Shown here: in pieces, positions 17,046-25,230 of the stretch | Numbering within the stretch: position 1 is the stretch's first letter | Layout: each line of letters starts with the position of its first letter | The notes under the pieces: generated by a model | Databases searched by the model: none | The model's input: the letters and a program-made list of their open reading frames with translations, nothing else | Told to the model about the DNA's origin: nothing | Position numbers and translations under genes: made by a program | Origin: Pseudomonas sp. RIT-PI-AD | GTDB lineage: Bacteria; Pseudomonadota; Gammaproteobacteria; Pseudomonadales; Pseudomonadaceae | Assembly: GCF_025642785.1 (NCBI RefSeq) | Contig: NZ_JANZKU010000011.1 | Location: 92,434 to 156,433 of the forward strand | Direction: 5' to 3' | Length of the DNA: 64,000 nucleotides

Positions 17046-18202
17046 GCGACCTGCTGTTCTGGCTCGCCACCCTGACCCTGTTCGCCGGCGCGACCCTGCT
17101 CGGGCGCCGCCTCGGCCTGATCCCCATCGTCAGCCAGTTGCTGGCGGCGGTGCTGTGCCTGCCGCCGCTGGCGCTCTGGCTGGTGGAGCCGCTGTGGGGC
17201 GTGCCCGCCGCGCAACTGACCCACGCGCCGGCCCTGGAGCTGGCCTACGGCGTGGCCTTCGCCCTGCTGCTGGGGTACATCCTCAGCGACGTGGTGGACC
17301 TGCGCCTGAGCGCGCAAAGCCTGCGTATCGCCGTGCCGAGCTTCGCCGTGCCGCTGGCCTGCGGCCTGGCCTGCGCCGCCTGGCTGCTGCCGCCGCAACC
17401 CTGGCTGGGCATGCTGGCGGTGGGTTTGCTGTTCGCCATCACCGCGATCCCGGTGCTGTACCTGTTCCTGCAAGGCATCGACTACCCGGCGGCCGACGTG
17501 CGCCGCCTGCTGCACGCGGCGATCCTCATGGACCTGTTTTGCTGGAGCCTGTTTGGCCTGGCCCAGGGCAGCGTCCACCCGGCCGGCCTGTTCTGGCCGC
17601 TGCTCGCCGCGCTGCTGCCGCTGCCGCTGCGCGCCCTGCGCCTGCGCGCGCCGCTGGCCTACAGCCTGCCATTCTTCCTGCTGATGCCGACGCTGCACCT
17701 GCTCGGGTTGAACGCCCTGGTGTTCGGCATCGCCTACCTGCTGGTGCTGGCGATGCTGCGCCAGCCGTTCCGCCTGCCGTTGCCGCCGCGGCCCTGGGCG
17801 CTGTTGCAGAACGGCGTGTGCATTCCGCTGATCCTCGCCGTCGGGGTGCTGCGGGTGGACTTCCGCGCGGCCTTCGCCGAGCCGGCCTGGGCCCTGCTGG
17901 CGCTCCTGCTGCTGGCGCCGCCGGCGAGCAAGCTGCTCGGCAACTGGCTCGGCCTGCACTGGGCCAACCCGCGCATGCCCGCGTCGGTGAAATGGCGCGA
18001 AAGCCTGCTGCTGAACATCCGCGGGCTCACCGAAATCGTCTTCCTCAACCTGCTGTTCCAGCAGGGCCTGATCACCGCGCAGCTCTACGTCGGCCTGTTG
18101 CTGATGAGCCTGCTTTCCACGTTGCTGCCGGCGCTCCTCGGCCTGCGCGCACCCTCCGCTTCCCTGCCCGTGCAGACAAGGCATAGCCATGAACCCAGTT
18201 GA
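17042..18202 (+). CDS. CPA2-type cation/proton antiporter-like membrane protein
   Basis: 386 residues with about ten to twelve transmembrane segments and no soluble domain. Family markers are LPPLALWLVEP early, FAITAIPVLYLFLQ near residue 142 and NIRGLTEIVFLNLLF near 320, the last matching the NTRGLTELVVLN signature of Kef/CPA2 exchangers. It lacks the C-terminal TrkA-N domain of KefB/KefC. It starts by ATGA overlap with the exporter stop and overlaps the next gene by 14 bases, so it is a full member of the operon. It may counterbalance proton flow or transport a pathway compound. The function is unknown. Confidence 0.72.
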   Translation: MSDLLFWLATLTLFAGATLLGRRLGLIPIVSQLLAAVLCLPPLALWLVEPLWGVPAAQLTHAPALELAYGVAFALLLGYILSDVVDLRLSAQSLRIAVPSFAVPLACGLACAAWLLPPQPWLGMLAVGLLFAITAIPVLYLFLQGIDYPAADVRRLLHAAILMDLFCWSLFGLAQGSVHPAGLFWPLLAALLPLPLRALRLRAPLAYSLPFFLLMPTLHLLGLNALVFGIAYLLVLAMLRQPFRLPLPPRPWALLQNGVCIPLILAVGVLRVDFRAAFAEPAWALLALLLLAPPASKLLGNWLGLHWANPRMPASVKWRESLLLNIRGLTEIVFLNLLFQQGLITAQLYVGLLLMSLLSTLLPALLGLRAPSASLPVQTRHSHEPS

Positions 18203-19433
18203 ATTCGAACGTCGCCGGATCCTCGTCATCGGCGCCGGCCCCTCCGGCGCCATCGCCGCCGCCCTGCTCAAGCGCAACGGCCACGACGTGCTGGTGCTGG
18301 AGCGCCAGCGTTTCCCGCGCTTCTCCATCGGCGAAAGCCTGCTGGCCCACTGCCTGGACTTCGTCGAGGAGGCCGGGATGCTCGACGCGGTGCGCGCCGC
18401 CGGCTTCCAAGTCAAGCATGGCGCCGCCTTCAGCTGGGACGGGCGCTACAGCGAATTCGACTTCCGGGAGAAATTCACCCCCGGCAAGGACTCCACCTTC
18501 CAGGTCCAGCGGGCCACCTTCGACGCCCTGCTGGCCGACCAGGCCGCCGCCCAGGGCGTGGAGATCCGCTACGAGGAGGAAATCGTCTCGGTGGACATGG
18601 ACGGGCCCAAGCCGCGCCTTGGCGTGCGCCGGCTCGACGGCAGCCACTACGGCGTGGAATGCGACTTCGTGCTCGACGGCAGCGGCTACGGCCGGGTCCT
18701 GCCGCGCCTGCTCGACCTCGACACGCCCTCGGCCTTCCCGGTGCGCCGCGCGCTGTTCACCCACGTCGAGGACCGCATCGACGATCCCGCCTTCGATCGC
18801 GAGAAAATCCTCGTCAGCGTGCATCCGCGCTTTCGCGACGTGTGGTTCTGGTCGATCCCTTTCAGCGACGGCCGCTGCTCGGTGGGGGTGGTGGCCGAGG
18901 CCGGCCGCTACGCCGGGCGCCCGGAGGACCTGCAGGCCTGCCTGCAACAGTTCATCGAGGAAACCCCGCACCTCGCGCGCCTGCTGCGCAACGCCCGGTG
19001 GGACACGCCGGTGCGGGTCCTCGACGGCTACTCGGCCAACGTCAAGCGCCTGCACGGGCCGGGCTTCGCCCTGCTGGGCAACGCCGCGGAATTCCTCGAC
19101 CCGGTGTTCTCCTCCGGCGTGACCATCGCCATGCGCTCGGCGAGCATGGCCGCCGGCCTGCTGCACCGCCAGTTGAGCGGCGAGGCGGTGGACTGGGAAG
19201 CCGAGTTCGCGGTGCCGCTCAAGCGTGGTGTCGACACCTTCCGCGCCTACGTCGAAGGCTGGTACGACGGCAGCTTCCAGGACGTGATCTTCCACCCCGG
19301 CAGCTCGGCGGAGATCCGCCGGATGATCAGCTCGATCCTCGCCGGCTACGCCTGGGACGCCAGCAACCCCTACGTCGCCGAGCCCAAGCGGCGCCTGCGG
19401 GTGCTCGCCGAACTCTGCGCCACCCCTCGATGA
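18189..19433 (+). CDS. Flavin-dependent halogenase-like FAD oxidoreductase
   Basis: 414 residues. The N-terminal Rossmann dinucleotide site is GAGPSG (residues 15-20), followed by FPRFSIGESLL (42-52). Two further features match flavin-dependent halogenases: Lys76 in VKHGAAFSW (the KxGA lysine region) and W219-F-W221-S-I-P224, a WxWxIP motif. Related FAD monooxygenases and geranylgeranyl reductases share the first motifs, so a desaturase or hydroxylase role is possible. The best-known aryl polyenes of Xanthomonas are brominated, which makes ring or chain halogenation plausible here. No flavin reductase gene is in the cluster; a housekeeping one would have to supply reduced FAD. It is cotranslated with the antiporter gene (14-base overlap). 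Confidence 0.7.
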   Translation: MNPVEFERRRILVIGAGPSGAIAAALLKRNGHDVLVLERQRFPRFSIGESLLAHCLDFVEEAGMLDAVRAAGFQVKHGAAFSWDGRYSEFDFREKFTPGKDSTFQVQRATFDALLADQAAAQGVEIRYEEEIVSVDMDGPKPRLGVRRLDGSHYGVECDFVLDGSGYGRVLPRLLDLDTPSAFPVRRALFTHVEDRIDDPAFDREKILVSVHPRFRDVWFWSIPFSDGRCSVGVVAEAGRYAGRPEDLQACLQQFIEETPHLARLLRNARWDTPVRVLDGYSANVKRLHGPGFALLGNAAEFLDPVFSSGVTIAMRSASMAAGLLHRQLSGEAVDWEAEFAVPLKRGVDTFRAYVEGWYDGSFQDVIFHPGSSAEIRRMISSILAGYAWDASNPYVAEPKRRLRVLAELCATPR

Positions 19434-19449
19434 TCCAGCAGGAGCGAGC

Positions 19450-20178
19450 ATGAACCGCGCGTCCCCCACCTATGTCGAGGAAACCGGCTTCGGTTTCTGG
19501 TTCCTGCGCAGCCACGTCTGGCAGCACCACGTGCTGCGGGTGGCGATCGAGGACCTGCGCCGGCTGATCGACACGCCGTTGCCGGAAGCGCCGGTGCTGC
19601 TCGACGCCGGCTGCGGCCAGGGCCGCTCCTTCCGCCTGCTCGCCGATGCCTTCCGGCCGGCGCGGCTGATCGGCCTGGACGCCGACCCCCACAGCCTGGA
19701 GTGCTCGCGGGAAGAGGCGCGGCGCCAGGGCCTGGAGGTGGACCTGATCGCCAGCGACTGCGCGCGCCTGGAACTGCCCGACGCCAGCGTCGACCTGCTG
19801 TTCTGCCACCAGACCTTCCACCACCTGGTGGAGCAGGAAAAGGCCCTGGCCGAATTCTGGCGGGTGCTCAAGCCGGGCGGGCTGCTGCTGTTCGCCGAAT
19901 CCACCAAGTTCTACATCGACACCTGGGTGATCCGCTGGCTGTTCCGCCATCCGATGGAGGTGCAGAAGAGCGCCGAGGAATACCTGGACATGCTGCGCGG
20001 CCAGGGCTTCCGCTTCGAGGCGCGCAACCTGTCCTACCCCTACCTGTGGTGGAGCCGCTCCCGCGACTTCGGTCTGCTGGAGCGCTGGGGCCTGCGTCGG
20101 CCGAAGCCGGTCGGCCAACGCGACGAGACCCTGGTCAACGTGGTGGCGCGCAAACCCCTGGAGCCCCTCGAGCGATGA
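19450..20178 (+). CDS. Class I SAM-dependent methyltransferase
   Basis: 242 residues. The SAM site is LLDAGCGQGRSF around residues 48-59 (motif I), with LIGLDADPHS as motif II and LPDASVDLLFCHQTFHHL as the post-motif. The C-terminal half has two hydrophobic patches (WVIRWLFRHP) that could contact the membrane or a lipidic substrate. It most likely O- or C-methylates the aryl head group, as found in some aryl polyenes. GGAGCGA at 19441-19447 precedes the start. It overlaps the next gene by ATGA. Confidence 0.82.
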   Translation: MNRASPTYVEETGFGFWFLRSHVWQHHVLRVAIEDLRRLIDTPLPEAPVLLDAGCGQGRSFRLLADAFRPARLIGLDADPHSLECSREEARRQGLEVDLIASDCARLELPDASVDLLFCHQTFHHLVEQEKALAEFWRVLKPGGLLLFAESTKFYIDTWVIRWLFRHPMEVQKSAEEYLDMLRGQGFRFEARNLSYPYLWWSRSRDFGLLERWGLRRPKPVGQRDETLVNVVARKPLEPLER

Positions 20179-20669
20179 ACCGCCCCCTGCTGGCACTCTT
20201 GCTCGGCCTGCTGCTGAGCGCCTGCGCCGCCGTCACCCCGCTGCCGGAACGCGCGCCGACCCTGGCCCTGCCGCTGTCGCTGCACGTGCAGCGCCTGGAC
20301 GGCCCCGCCCAAGACAGCCTGCTGGTGATCCAGGCGGAACGGGAGCGGCTGCGCTGGTCGCTGTTCGATCCGCTCGGCGTACCGCTGTCGCGGCAGTTGC
20401 TGGAACGCGGCGCCTGGCACAACGACGGCCTGTTGCCGCCTAACCCGGCGGCCCGCGAGCTGTTCGCCGCGCTGCTGTTCGCCCTGACCCCGGCGACGCA
20501 ATTGCCGGCCCTTTACCCGGCCGGGCGCTGGCGCCAGGACGCGGATGGCGGGCGCCTGCTGGACGGGCGCTGGCGGGTCGCCTACCCGGCCGCCGACACC
20601 CTGGAACTGCACGGCCCGGACGGCGAGCGCTACCGGGTGATCAGCCTGCCCGCCGAGGCCACCTCCTGA
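20175..20669 (+). CDS. Outer-membrane lipoprotein of aryl-polyene clusters (DUF3261-like)
   Basis: 164 residues. The lipoprotein signal is MNRPLLALLLGLLLSAC, with the acylated Cys at residue 17 followed by AAV, which does not carry the Asp inner-membrane retention signal. The mature part is rich in beta strands (LSLHVQRLDG, ERYRVISLP) and ends at residue 164. Small lipoproteins of this kind are standard in aryl-polyene clusters, and I take it as the LolB-like acceptor partner of the LolA-like carrier at 14108 (inference). Its TGA overlaps the ketosynthase ATG by one base. Confidence 0.75.
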   Translation: MNRPLLALLLGLLLSACAAVTPLPERAPTLALPLSLHVQRLDGPAQDSLLVIQAERERLRWSLFDPLGVPLSRQLLERGAWHNDGLLPPNPAARELFAALLFALTPATQLPALYPAGRWRQDADGGRLLDGRWRVAYPAADTLELHGPDGERYRVISLPAEATS

Positions 20670-21871
20670 TGCGCGGCTACCTGAACGACCTGGGCGTGAT
20701 CTGCGCCCTCGGCAGCGGCAAGCACGCGGTCGCCGAGGCGCTGTTCGCCGCGGACAGGTCCGGGCTGCGCGCCAACGATGCCTGGGTCGAGGGCCGTCGC
20801 CTGACCCTGGGCGAAGTGCGCGCCGAGTTGCCGTCGCTGCCGACGGCCATGCGCGACAGCGACAGCCGCAACAACCGCCTGCTGCTGGCGGCCGCCCTGC
20901 AGATCGAAGAACCGCTGCGTCAAGCCCTCGCCCGCTTCGGCGCCGCCCGCATCGGCGTGGTACTCGGCACCAGCACCTCGGGCATCCAGGAAGCCAGCCT
21001 GGGCATCGCCGAAGGCCTGCGCAGCGGCCGGCTGCCCGCCGACTACCGCTACCCGCAGCAGGAAATGAGCGCGCCGGCGGTGTTCCTCGCCGACTGGCTC
21101 GGTCTCTGCGGGCCGGTCTACTGCCTGTCCACCGCCTGCACCTCCAGCGGGCGCGCGCTGCTCAGCGCCCAGCGCCTGCTGCGCCAGGGGCTGTGCGACG
21201 CGGTGCTGTGCGGTGGCGTCGACAGCCTGTGCGGGCTGACCCTGAACGGCTTCGCCGCCCTCGAGGCGGTGGCCGAGGAACGCTGCCTGCCGTTCTCGGC
21301 GAACCGCCAGGGGATCAATATCGGCGAGGGCGCCGCGCTGTTCCTGATGACCCGCGACCCCCTCGGGCCGGAGGCCGCGCCCATCGCCCTGCTGGGCGGC
21401 GGCGCCAGTTCCGACGCCCATCACATTTCCGCGCCGCAGCCCCAGGGCCTCGGCGCCCGGCAGGCGATGACGCGGGCGCTGGCCGCCGCCGGCGTGCAGG
21501 CGGCGCAGATCGACTACCTGAACCTGCACGGCACCGCCACCCGGCACAACGACGCCATGGAAAGCCTGGCGGTGGACGCGCTGTTCCCCGCGGGCGTGCC
21601 CTGCTCGTCGAGCAAGGGCCAGATCGGCCATACCCTCGGCGCCGCCGGCGCGCTGGAAGCGGCTTTCTGCTGGCTGACCCTGAGCGGCTGCAACCCGCAC
21701 CACTACCTGCCGCCCCACGTCTGGGACGACCAGCCCGACCCGGAACTGCCGCGCCTGGCCCTGGTGGCGCCCGGTAGTCGCCTGGCGAAGCGCGACGCGC
21801 GCTGCCTGATGAGCAATTCCTTCGCCTTCGGCGGCAACAACCTTTCGCTGATTTTCGGAGACGCCCGATGA
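20669..21871 (+). CDS. 3-oxoacyl-ACP synthase (ketosynthase) of the aryl-polyene pathway
   Basis: 400 residues, FabF-like. The catalytic triad is complete: Cys157 in LSTACTSSG, His287 in NLHGTAT and His321 in GQIGHTLGAAG. The N-terminus MRGYLNDLGVICALG and the ending SNSFAFGGNN are typical of the family. It performs decarboxylative condensation with malonyl-ACP. I expect it to pair with the chain-length-factor-like protein at 6026, as in KS-CLF pairs reported for this pathway type; the pairing is inferred. It forms a tight block with the dehydratase, ketoreductase and second ketosynthase genes, each overlapping the next. Confidence 0.87.
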   Translation: MRGYLNDLGVICALGSGKHAVAEALFAADRSGLRANDAWVEGRRLTLGEVRAELPSLPTAMRDSDSRNNRLLLAAALQIEEPLRQALARFGAARIGVVLGTSTSGIQEASLGIAEGLRSGRLPADYRYPQQEMSAPAVFLADWLGLCGPVYCLSTACTSSGRALLSAQRLLRQGLCDAVLCGGVDSLCGLTLNGFAALEAVAEERCLPFSANRQGINIGEGAALFLMTRDPLGPEAAPIALLGGGASSDAHHISAPQPQGLGARQAMTRALAAAGVQAAQIDYLNLHGTATRHNDAMESLAVDALFPAGVPCSSSKGQIGHTLGAAGALEAAFCWLTLSGCNPHHYLPPHVWDDQPDPELPRLALVAPGSRLAKRDARCLMSNSFAFGGNNLSLIFGDAR

Positions 21872-22317
21872 TTCCCTGGCCGATCGCCGACCTGTTGCCT
21901 CATGCCGGCGAGATGATCCTGCTCGACGAGGTGCTGGCCTTCGACGACGACGCTATCCACACCCGCCTGCGCGTGCGCCCCGGCCTGCTCAGCGACGAGA
22001 CCGGCGGGCTGCCGGCCTGGGTCGGCGTCGAGCTGATGGCGCAGAGCGTGGCCGCTTTCGCCGGCTGCCATGCGCGCCAGGCCGGCCTGCCGGTGGAGCT
22101 GGGCTTCCTGCTCGGCACACGCAGCTTCACCTGCAACGTCGAACGCTTCCCGGCCGGCTGCGAGCTGCGCATCCACGCCAGCCGCTCGCTGCAGGACGAC
22201 AACGGCATGGGCGTCTTCGAATGCCGCCTGGAAGGGCCGGACACACTCGCCCAGGCGCGCCTGAACGTTTTCCGTCCGCCGCAGCCGGACCGCTATCTCG
22301 AGGAACCCGAAGCATGA
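21868..22317 (+). CDS. FabA/FabZ-like hotdog dehydratase, second subunit
   Basis: 149 residues. It opens with WPIADLLPHAGEMILLDEVL, the typical start of the 3-hydroxylacyl-ACP dehydratase family of aryl-polyene clusters. GVELMAQSVAAFAGCHAR forms the long central hotdog helix. It should dehydrate 3-hydroxyacyl-ACP to trans-enoyl-ACP so that conjugated double bonds accumulate, because no enoyl reductase is present. Its partner is probably the hotdog domain fused to the ligase at 8758-10458. It overlaps both neighbours by ATGA. Confidence 0.83.
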   Translation: MIPWPIADLLPHAGEMILLDEVLAFDDDAIHTRLRVRPGLLSDETGGLPAWVGVELMAQSVAAFAGCHARQAGLPVELGFLLGTRSFTCNVERFPAGCELRIHASRSLQDDNGMGVFECRLEGPDTLAQARLNVFRPPQPDRYLEEPEA

Positions 22318-23042
22318 ACGATCCGATCCTGGTGACCGGCTCCAGCCGCGGCATCGGCCGCGCCATCGCCCTGCGCCTGGCGCGCGCCGGCCACAACCTG
22401 GTGCTGCACTGCCGCAACGGCCGCGCCGAGGCCGACGCGGTGCGCGAGGAGATCCTCGGCCTCGGCCGGCAGGCGCGGGTGCTGCAATTCGACGTGGCCG
22501 AGCGCGACGCCTGCCGGGCCGCCCTGGAAGCCGACATCGAGGCCCACGGCGCCTACTACGGGGTGGTCTGCAACGCCGGGCTGACCCGCGACGGCGCCTT
22601 TCCGGCCCTCAGCGAGGACGACTGGGACCTGGTGCTGCGCACCAACCTGGACGGTTTCTACAACGTCCTGCATCCCCTGACCATGCCCATGGTGCGCCGC
22701 CGCAAGCCGGGGCGGATCGTCTGCATCACCTCGGTCTCCGGGCTGATCGGCAACCGTGGCCAGGTCAACTACAGCGCCTCCAAGGCCGGCGTGATAGGCG
22801 CGGCCAAGGCCCTGGCGATCGAACTGGGCAAGCGGCGCATCACGGTCAACTGCGTCGCCCCCGGACTCATCGACACCGACATGCTCGACGAGCGGGTGCC
22901 GGTGGAAGAGATGCTCAAGATGATCCCGGCGCAGCGCCTGGGCACCCCGGAAGAGGTCGCCGGCGCGGTGAACTTCCTGATGTCGGAAGAAGCCGCCTAC
23001 ATCACCCGCCAGGTGATCGCGGTGAACGGAGGGCTCTGCTGA
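22314..23042 (+). CDS. FabG-like 3-oxoacyl-ACP reductase
   Basis: 242 residues, a short-chain dehydrogenase. The NADP site is VTGSSRGIGRA (residues 7-17), the NAG motif is VVCNAGLTRDG, and the catalytic Ser-Tyr-Lys lies in ITSVSG and YSASK. The family ending VIAVNGGLC is present. It reduces the 3-oxoacyl-ACP product of the ketosynthases. The overlap with the dehydratase (ATGA) and the one-base overlap with the next ketosynthase make one translational block. Confidence 0.88.
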   Translation: MNDPILVTGSSRGIGRAIALRLARAGHNLVLHCRNGRAEADAVREEILGLGRQARVLQFDVAERDACRAALEADIEAHGAYYGVVCNAGLTRDGAFPALSEDDWDLVLRTNLDGFYNVLHPLTMPMVRRRKPGRIVCITSVSGLIGNRGQVNYSASKAGVIGAAKALAIELGKRRITVNCVAPGLIDTDMLDERVPVEEMLKMIPAQRLGTPEEVAGAVNFLMSEEAAYITRQVIAVNGGLC

Positions 23043-24277
23043 TGGCTACGATCAAGCGCGTGGTGGTCACCGGGATGGCCGGGATCACCTCCCTGGGCGA
23101 CGACTGGGCGAGCATTTCGGCGAACTTCGCCGCCAATCGCAGCGGCATCCGCTACATGGCCGAATGGGAGCGCTACACCGAGTTGAACACCCGCCTGGGC
23201 GGGCCCATCGACGACTTCGCCGTGCCGAAGAGTTGGACCCGCAAGCAGTTGCGTAGCATGGGCCGGGTTTCGCGGCTGGCGGTGCGCGCGGCCGAGCGGG
23301 CCCTGGAGGACGCCGGCCTGCTCGGCGACCCGAGCATCCGCGACGGACGCATGGGCGTGGCCTGCGGCTCGTCCACCGGCAGCACCGAGGAGATCAAGGC
23401 ATTCGGCAACATGCTGCTCAACTCGGTGGCCGACGGCCTCAACGCCAACTCCTACGTGCGCATGATGCCCCACACCACCGCGGCCAATATCAGCATCTTC
23501 TTCGGCCTCACCGGGCGCCTGATCCCCACCTCCAGCGCCTGCACCAGCGGCAGCCAGGGCATCGGCTACGCCTACGAGGCGATCAAGTTCGGCCGCCTGC
23601 CGCTGATGCTCGCCGGCGGCGCCGAGGAACTCTGCCCCACCGAGGCCATGGTCTTCGACGCGCTCTACGCCACCAGCCTGAAGAACGCCGCGCCCCAGTC
23701 CACACCGCGCCCCTACGACGAAGGGCGCGACGGCCTGGTGATCGGCGAGGGTGCCGGCATGCTGGTGCTGGAAGACTTGGAGCACGCCCTGGCGCGGGGC
23801 GCGCGCATCCATGCGGAAGTGGTGGGCTTCGGCAGCAACGCCGACGGCCAGCACATCACCAAGCCCGAACTGACCACCATGCGCGGCGCCATGCAGCTGG
23901 CGCTGAACGATGCGGAGCTGGCGCCGCAGGCCATCGGTTACGTGAACGGCCACGGCACCGCCACCGAGCAGGGCGACATCGCCGAGACCCTGGCCACCAG
24001 CAGCCTGTTCGGCACCAACATGCCGATCAGTTCGCAGAAAAGCTTCCTCGGCCACACCCTGGGCGCTTGCGGGGCCCTGGAGTCCTGGTTCAGCATCGAA
24101 ATGCTCAACGGCGACCGCTATATCCACACCCTGAACCTCGACCAGCTCGACCCGCGTTGCGGCGAACTCGACTACCTCACCGGCGCGCCCCGGTCGATGA
24201 GCCACGAGTACGTGATGAACAACAATTTCGCCTTCGGTGGGGTCAATACCTCGCTGATCTTCCGTCGCTGGCGCTGA
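23042..24277 (+). CDS. Second 3-oxoacyl-ACP synthase (FabF-like ketosynthase)
   Basis: 411 residues with a complete triad: Cys167 in PTSSACTSGSQG, His304 in NGHGTATEQ and His338 in FLGHTLGACG. It is more FabF-like than the first ketosynthase (VVVTGMAGITSLG start). In related pathways the extra stand-alone ketosynthase is thought to act with or before the KS-CLF pair, for example in early extension of the aryl starter. That division of labour is established knowledge elsewhere and inference here. It is the last biosynthetic gene, followed by a short dyad and the periplasmic protein gene. Confidence 0.87.
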   Translation: MATIKRVVVTGMAGITSLGDDWASISANFAANRSGIRYMAEWERYTELNTRLGGPIDDFAVPKSWTRKQLRSMGRVSRLAVRAAERALEDAGLLGDPSIRDGRMGVACGSSTGSTEEIKAFGNMLLNSVADGLNANSYVRMMPHTTAANISIFFGLTGRLIPTSSACTSGSQGIGYAYEAIKFGRLPLMLAGGAEELCPTEAMVFDALYATSLKNAAPQSTPRPYDEGRDGLVIGEGAGMLVLEDLEHALARGARIHAEVVGFGSNADGQHITKPELTTMRGAMQLALNDAELAPQAIGYVNGHGTATEQGDIAETLATSSLFGTNMPISSQKSFLGHTLGACGALESWFSIEMLNGDRYIHTLNLDQLDPRCGELDYLTGAPRSMSHEYVMNNNFAFGGVNTSLIFRRWR

Positions 24278-24280
24278 TCC

Positions 24281-24300
24281 CGGGTCGAATCGACGACCCG
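24281..24300 (+). repeat. Intercistronic dyad after the last ketosynthase
   Basis: CGGGTCG (24281-24287), six-base centre, CGACCCG (24294-24300), starting 4 bases after the ketosynthase stop. It has no T-run. It could be a 3' stability hairpin or attenuator ahead of the final gene. Confidence 0.35.
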
Positions 24301-24345
24301 ACCGCGCCCCGCGCCATTTTCGATGACCCAGAAAGGAGAGTACCC

Positions 24346-24786
24346 ATGAAGAACAAGAGCTGGATGATCGCTGCACTTTGCCTCGGCGCGTTGCCGGGCA
24401 TCAGCCAGGCCCGCGACACCGTGCACTACCTGCCCTTCGACGCGGTGGTCGCCGAGGCCGTGCAGGCCGGCCGCCTGGACGGCAGCGTGAAGTTCTACCT
24501 GAACAAGCGCCCCGCCGGCAAAGTGACCGTCGTCAAGCCGAACGTCACCACCAATCAGAAGACCAACGCCTTCAACAAGTCCGACGAGGAAGCCTGCAGC
24601 TGGGTGCTGCAATCGGCGCTGATCCGTATGCAGGATGCCGCCAAGGCCGCCGGCGCCAACGCCGTGGTCAACATCGTCAGCAACTACAAAAGGAACGAAT
24701 ACCGCGACAACACCAGCTACGAGTGCCATGCCGGCGCGGTCATCGCCGGCGTCGCCCTCAAGGGCGACCTGGCCACCGTCAAGTAA
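24346..24786 (+). CDS. Secreted YbjQ-like small protein at the end of the aryl-polyene cluster
   Basis: 146 residues from ATG 24346, behind a strong AAAGGAGAG site (24331-24339). It has a cleavable signal peptide (MKNKSWMIAALCLG...GISQA, cleavage near residue 22). The mature part has one Cys pair candidate (EEACSW and SYECHA) and AAKAAGANAVVNIVSNY, which resembles the YbjQ/heavy-metal-binding fold. Related proteins at the end of these clusters are often labelled 'excinuclease ATPase subunit', which this is not. It is periplasmic with unknown function, perhaps stabilising the exported pigment. Confidence 0.65.
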   Translation: MKNKSWMIAALCLGALPGISQARDTVHYLPFDAVVAEAVQAGRLDGSVKFYLNKRPAGKVTVVKPNVTTNQKTNAFNKSDEEACSWVLQSALIRMQDAAKAAGANAVVNIVSNYKRNEYRDNTSYECHAGAVIAGVALKGDLATVK

Positions 24787-24809
24787 GGCCAGCGCCCGAC
24801 CAGACGCCC

Positions 24810-24834
24810 CGCCCCGCGCGGGGCGTTTTCGTTT
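24810..24834 (+). terminator. Rho-independent terminator of the aryl-polyene cluster
   Basis: CGCCCC (24810-24815), loop GCGC, GGGGCG (24820-24825), then TTTTCGTTT. It lies 23 bases past the last stop codon and is the first classical terminator downstream of the cluster start. Confidence 0.85.
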
Positions 24835-24947
24835 CGCAGGGGCAGAATCGCAAGGCCACACCCGCAACGGGTAAGGAACGAAGAACCTGACCCCCAGGTC
24901 AACCCGGGGTCACGCCCGCGTTCCGCGAGCGCTCAGCCGGAGGTCCC

Positions 24948-25199
24948 ATGCCCCGCATCACCCTGAACTACAGGTTCCGCGACGAACCGCGCCGCCATAC
25001 CCTGGATTTCGACGAGGCGCGACCGGCGCCGCACCGGTTGGCCTATCGGCTGATCCTGTTGCACTACGCCGATGCCGAGAACAGCCTGCTGATCCCCTCC
25101 GCTGACGACAGCCCCGAGGCCATCCTTGAACAGGCGGAGGTGCTGGAGATCACCGACATCCGCGGCCAGGCGGAGAGCGGGGAAACGCCGCCGGCCTGA
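24948..25199 (+). CDS. Hypothetical 83-residue protein
   Basis: I do not recognise a family. The frame begins at ATG 24948 behind GGAGGT (24939-24944), which supports it as real. The sequence is soluble, mixed charged, with no signal peptide; it contains RRHTLDFDEARPAPHRLAYR early and EQAEVLEITDIRGQAES near the end, probably beta-alpha-beta. It sits alone between the terminator of the polyketide cluster and the convergent hemE gene. Confidence 0.5.
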   Translation: MPRITLNYRFRDEPRRHTLDFDEARPAPHRLAYRLILLHYADAENSLLIPSADDSPEAILEQAEVLEITDIRGQAESGETPPA

Positions 25200-25230
25200 G
25201 ACCGCGCGGCGCGGCAGGCGCCGTCTGACC

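Noticed and set aside
24346..24786. Excinuclease ABC subunit, a label common for homologues
   Set aside because: The protein is 146 residues with a signal peptide and has no ATPase or zinc-finger motif.
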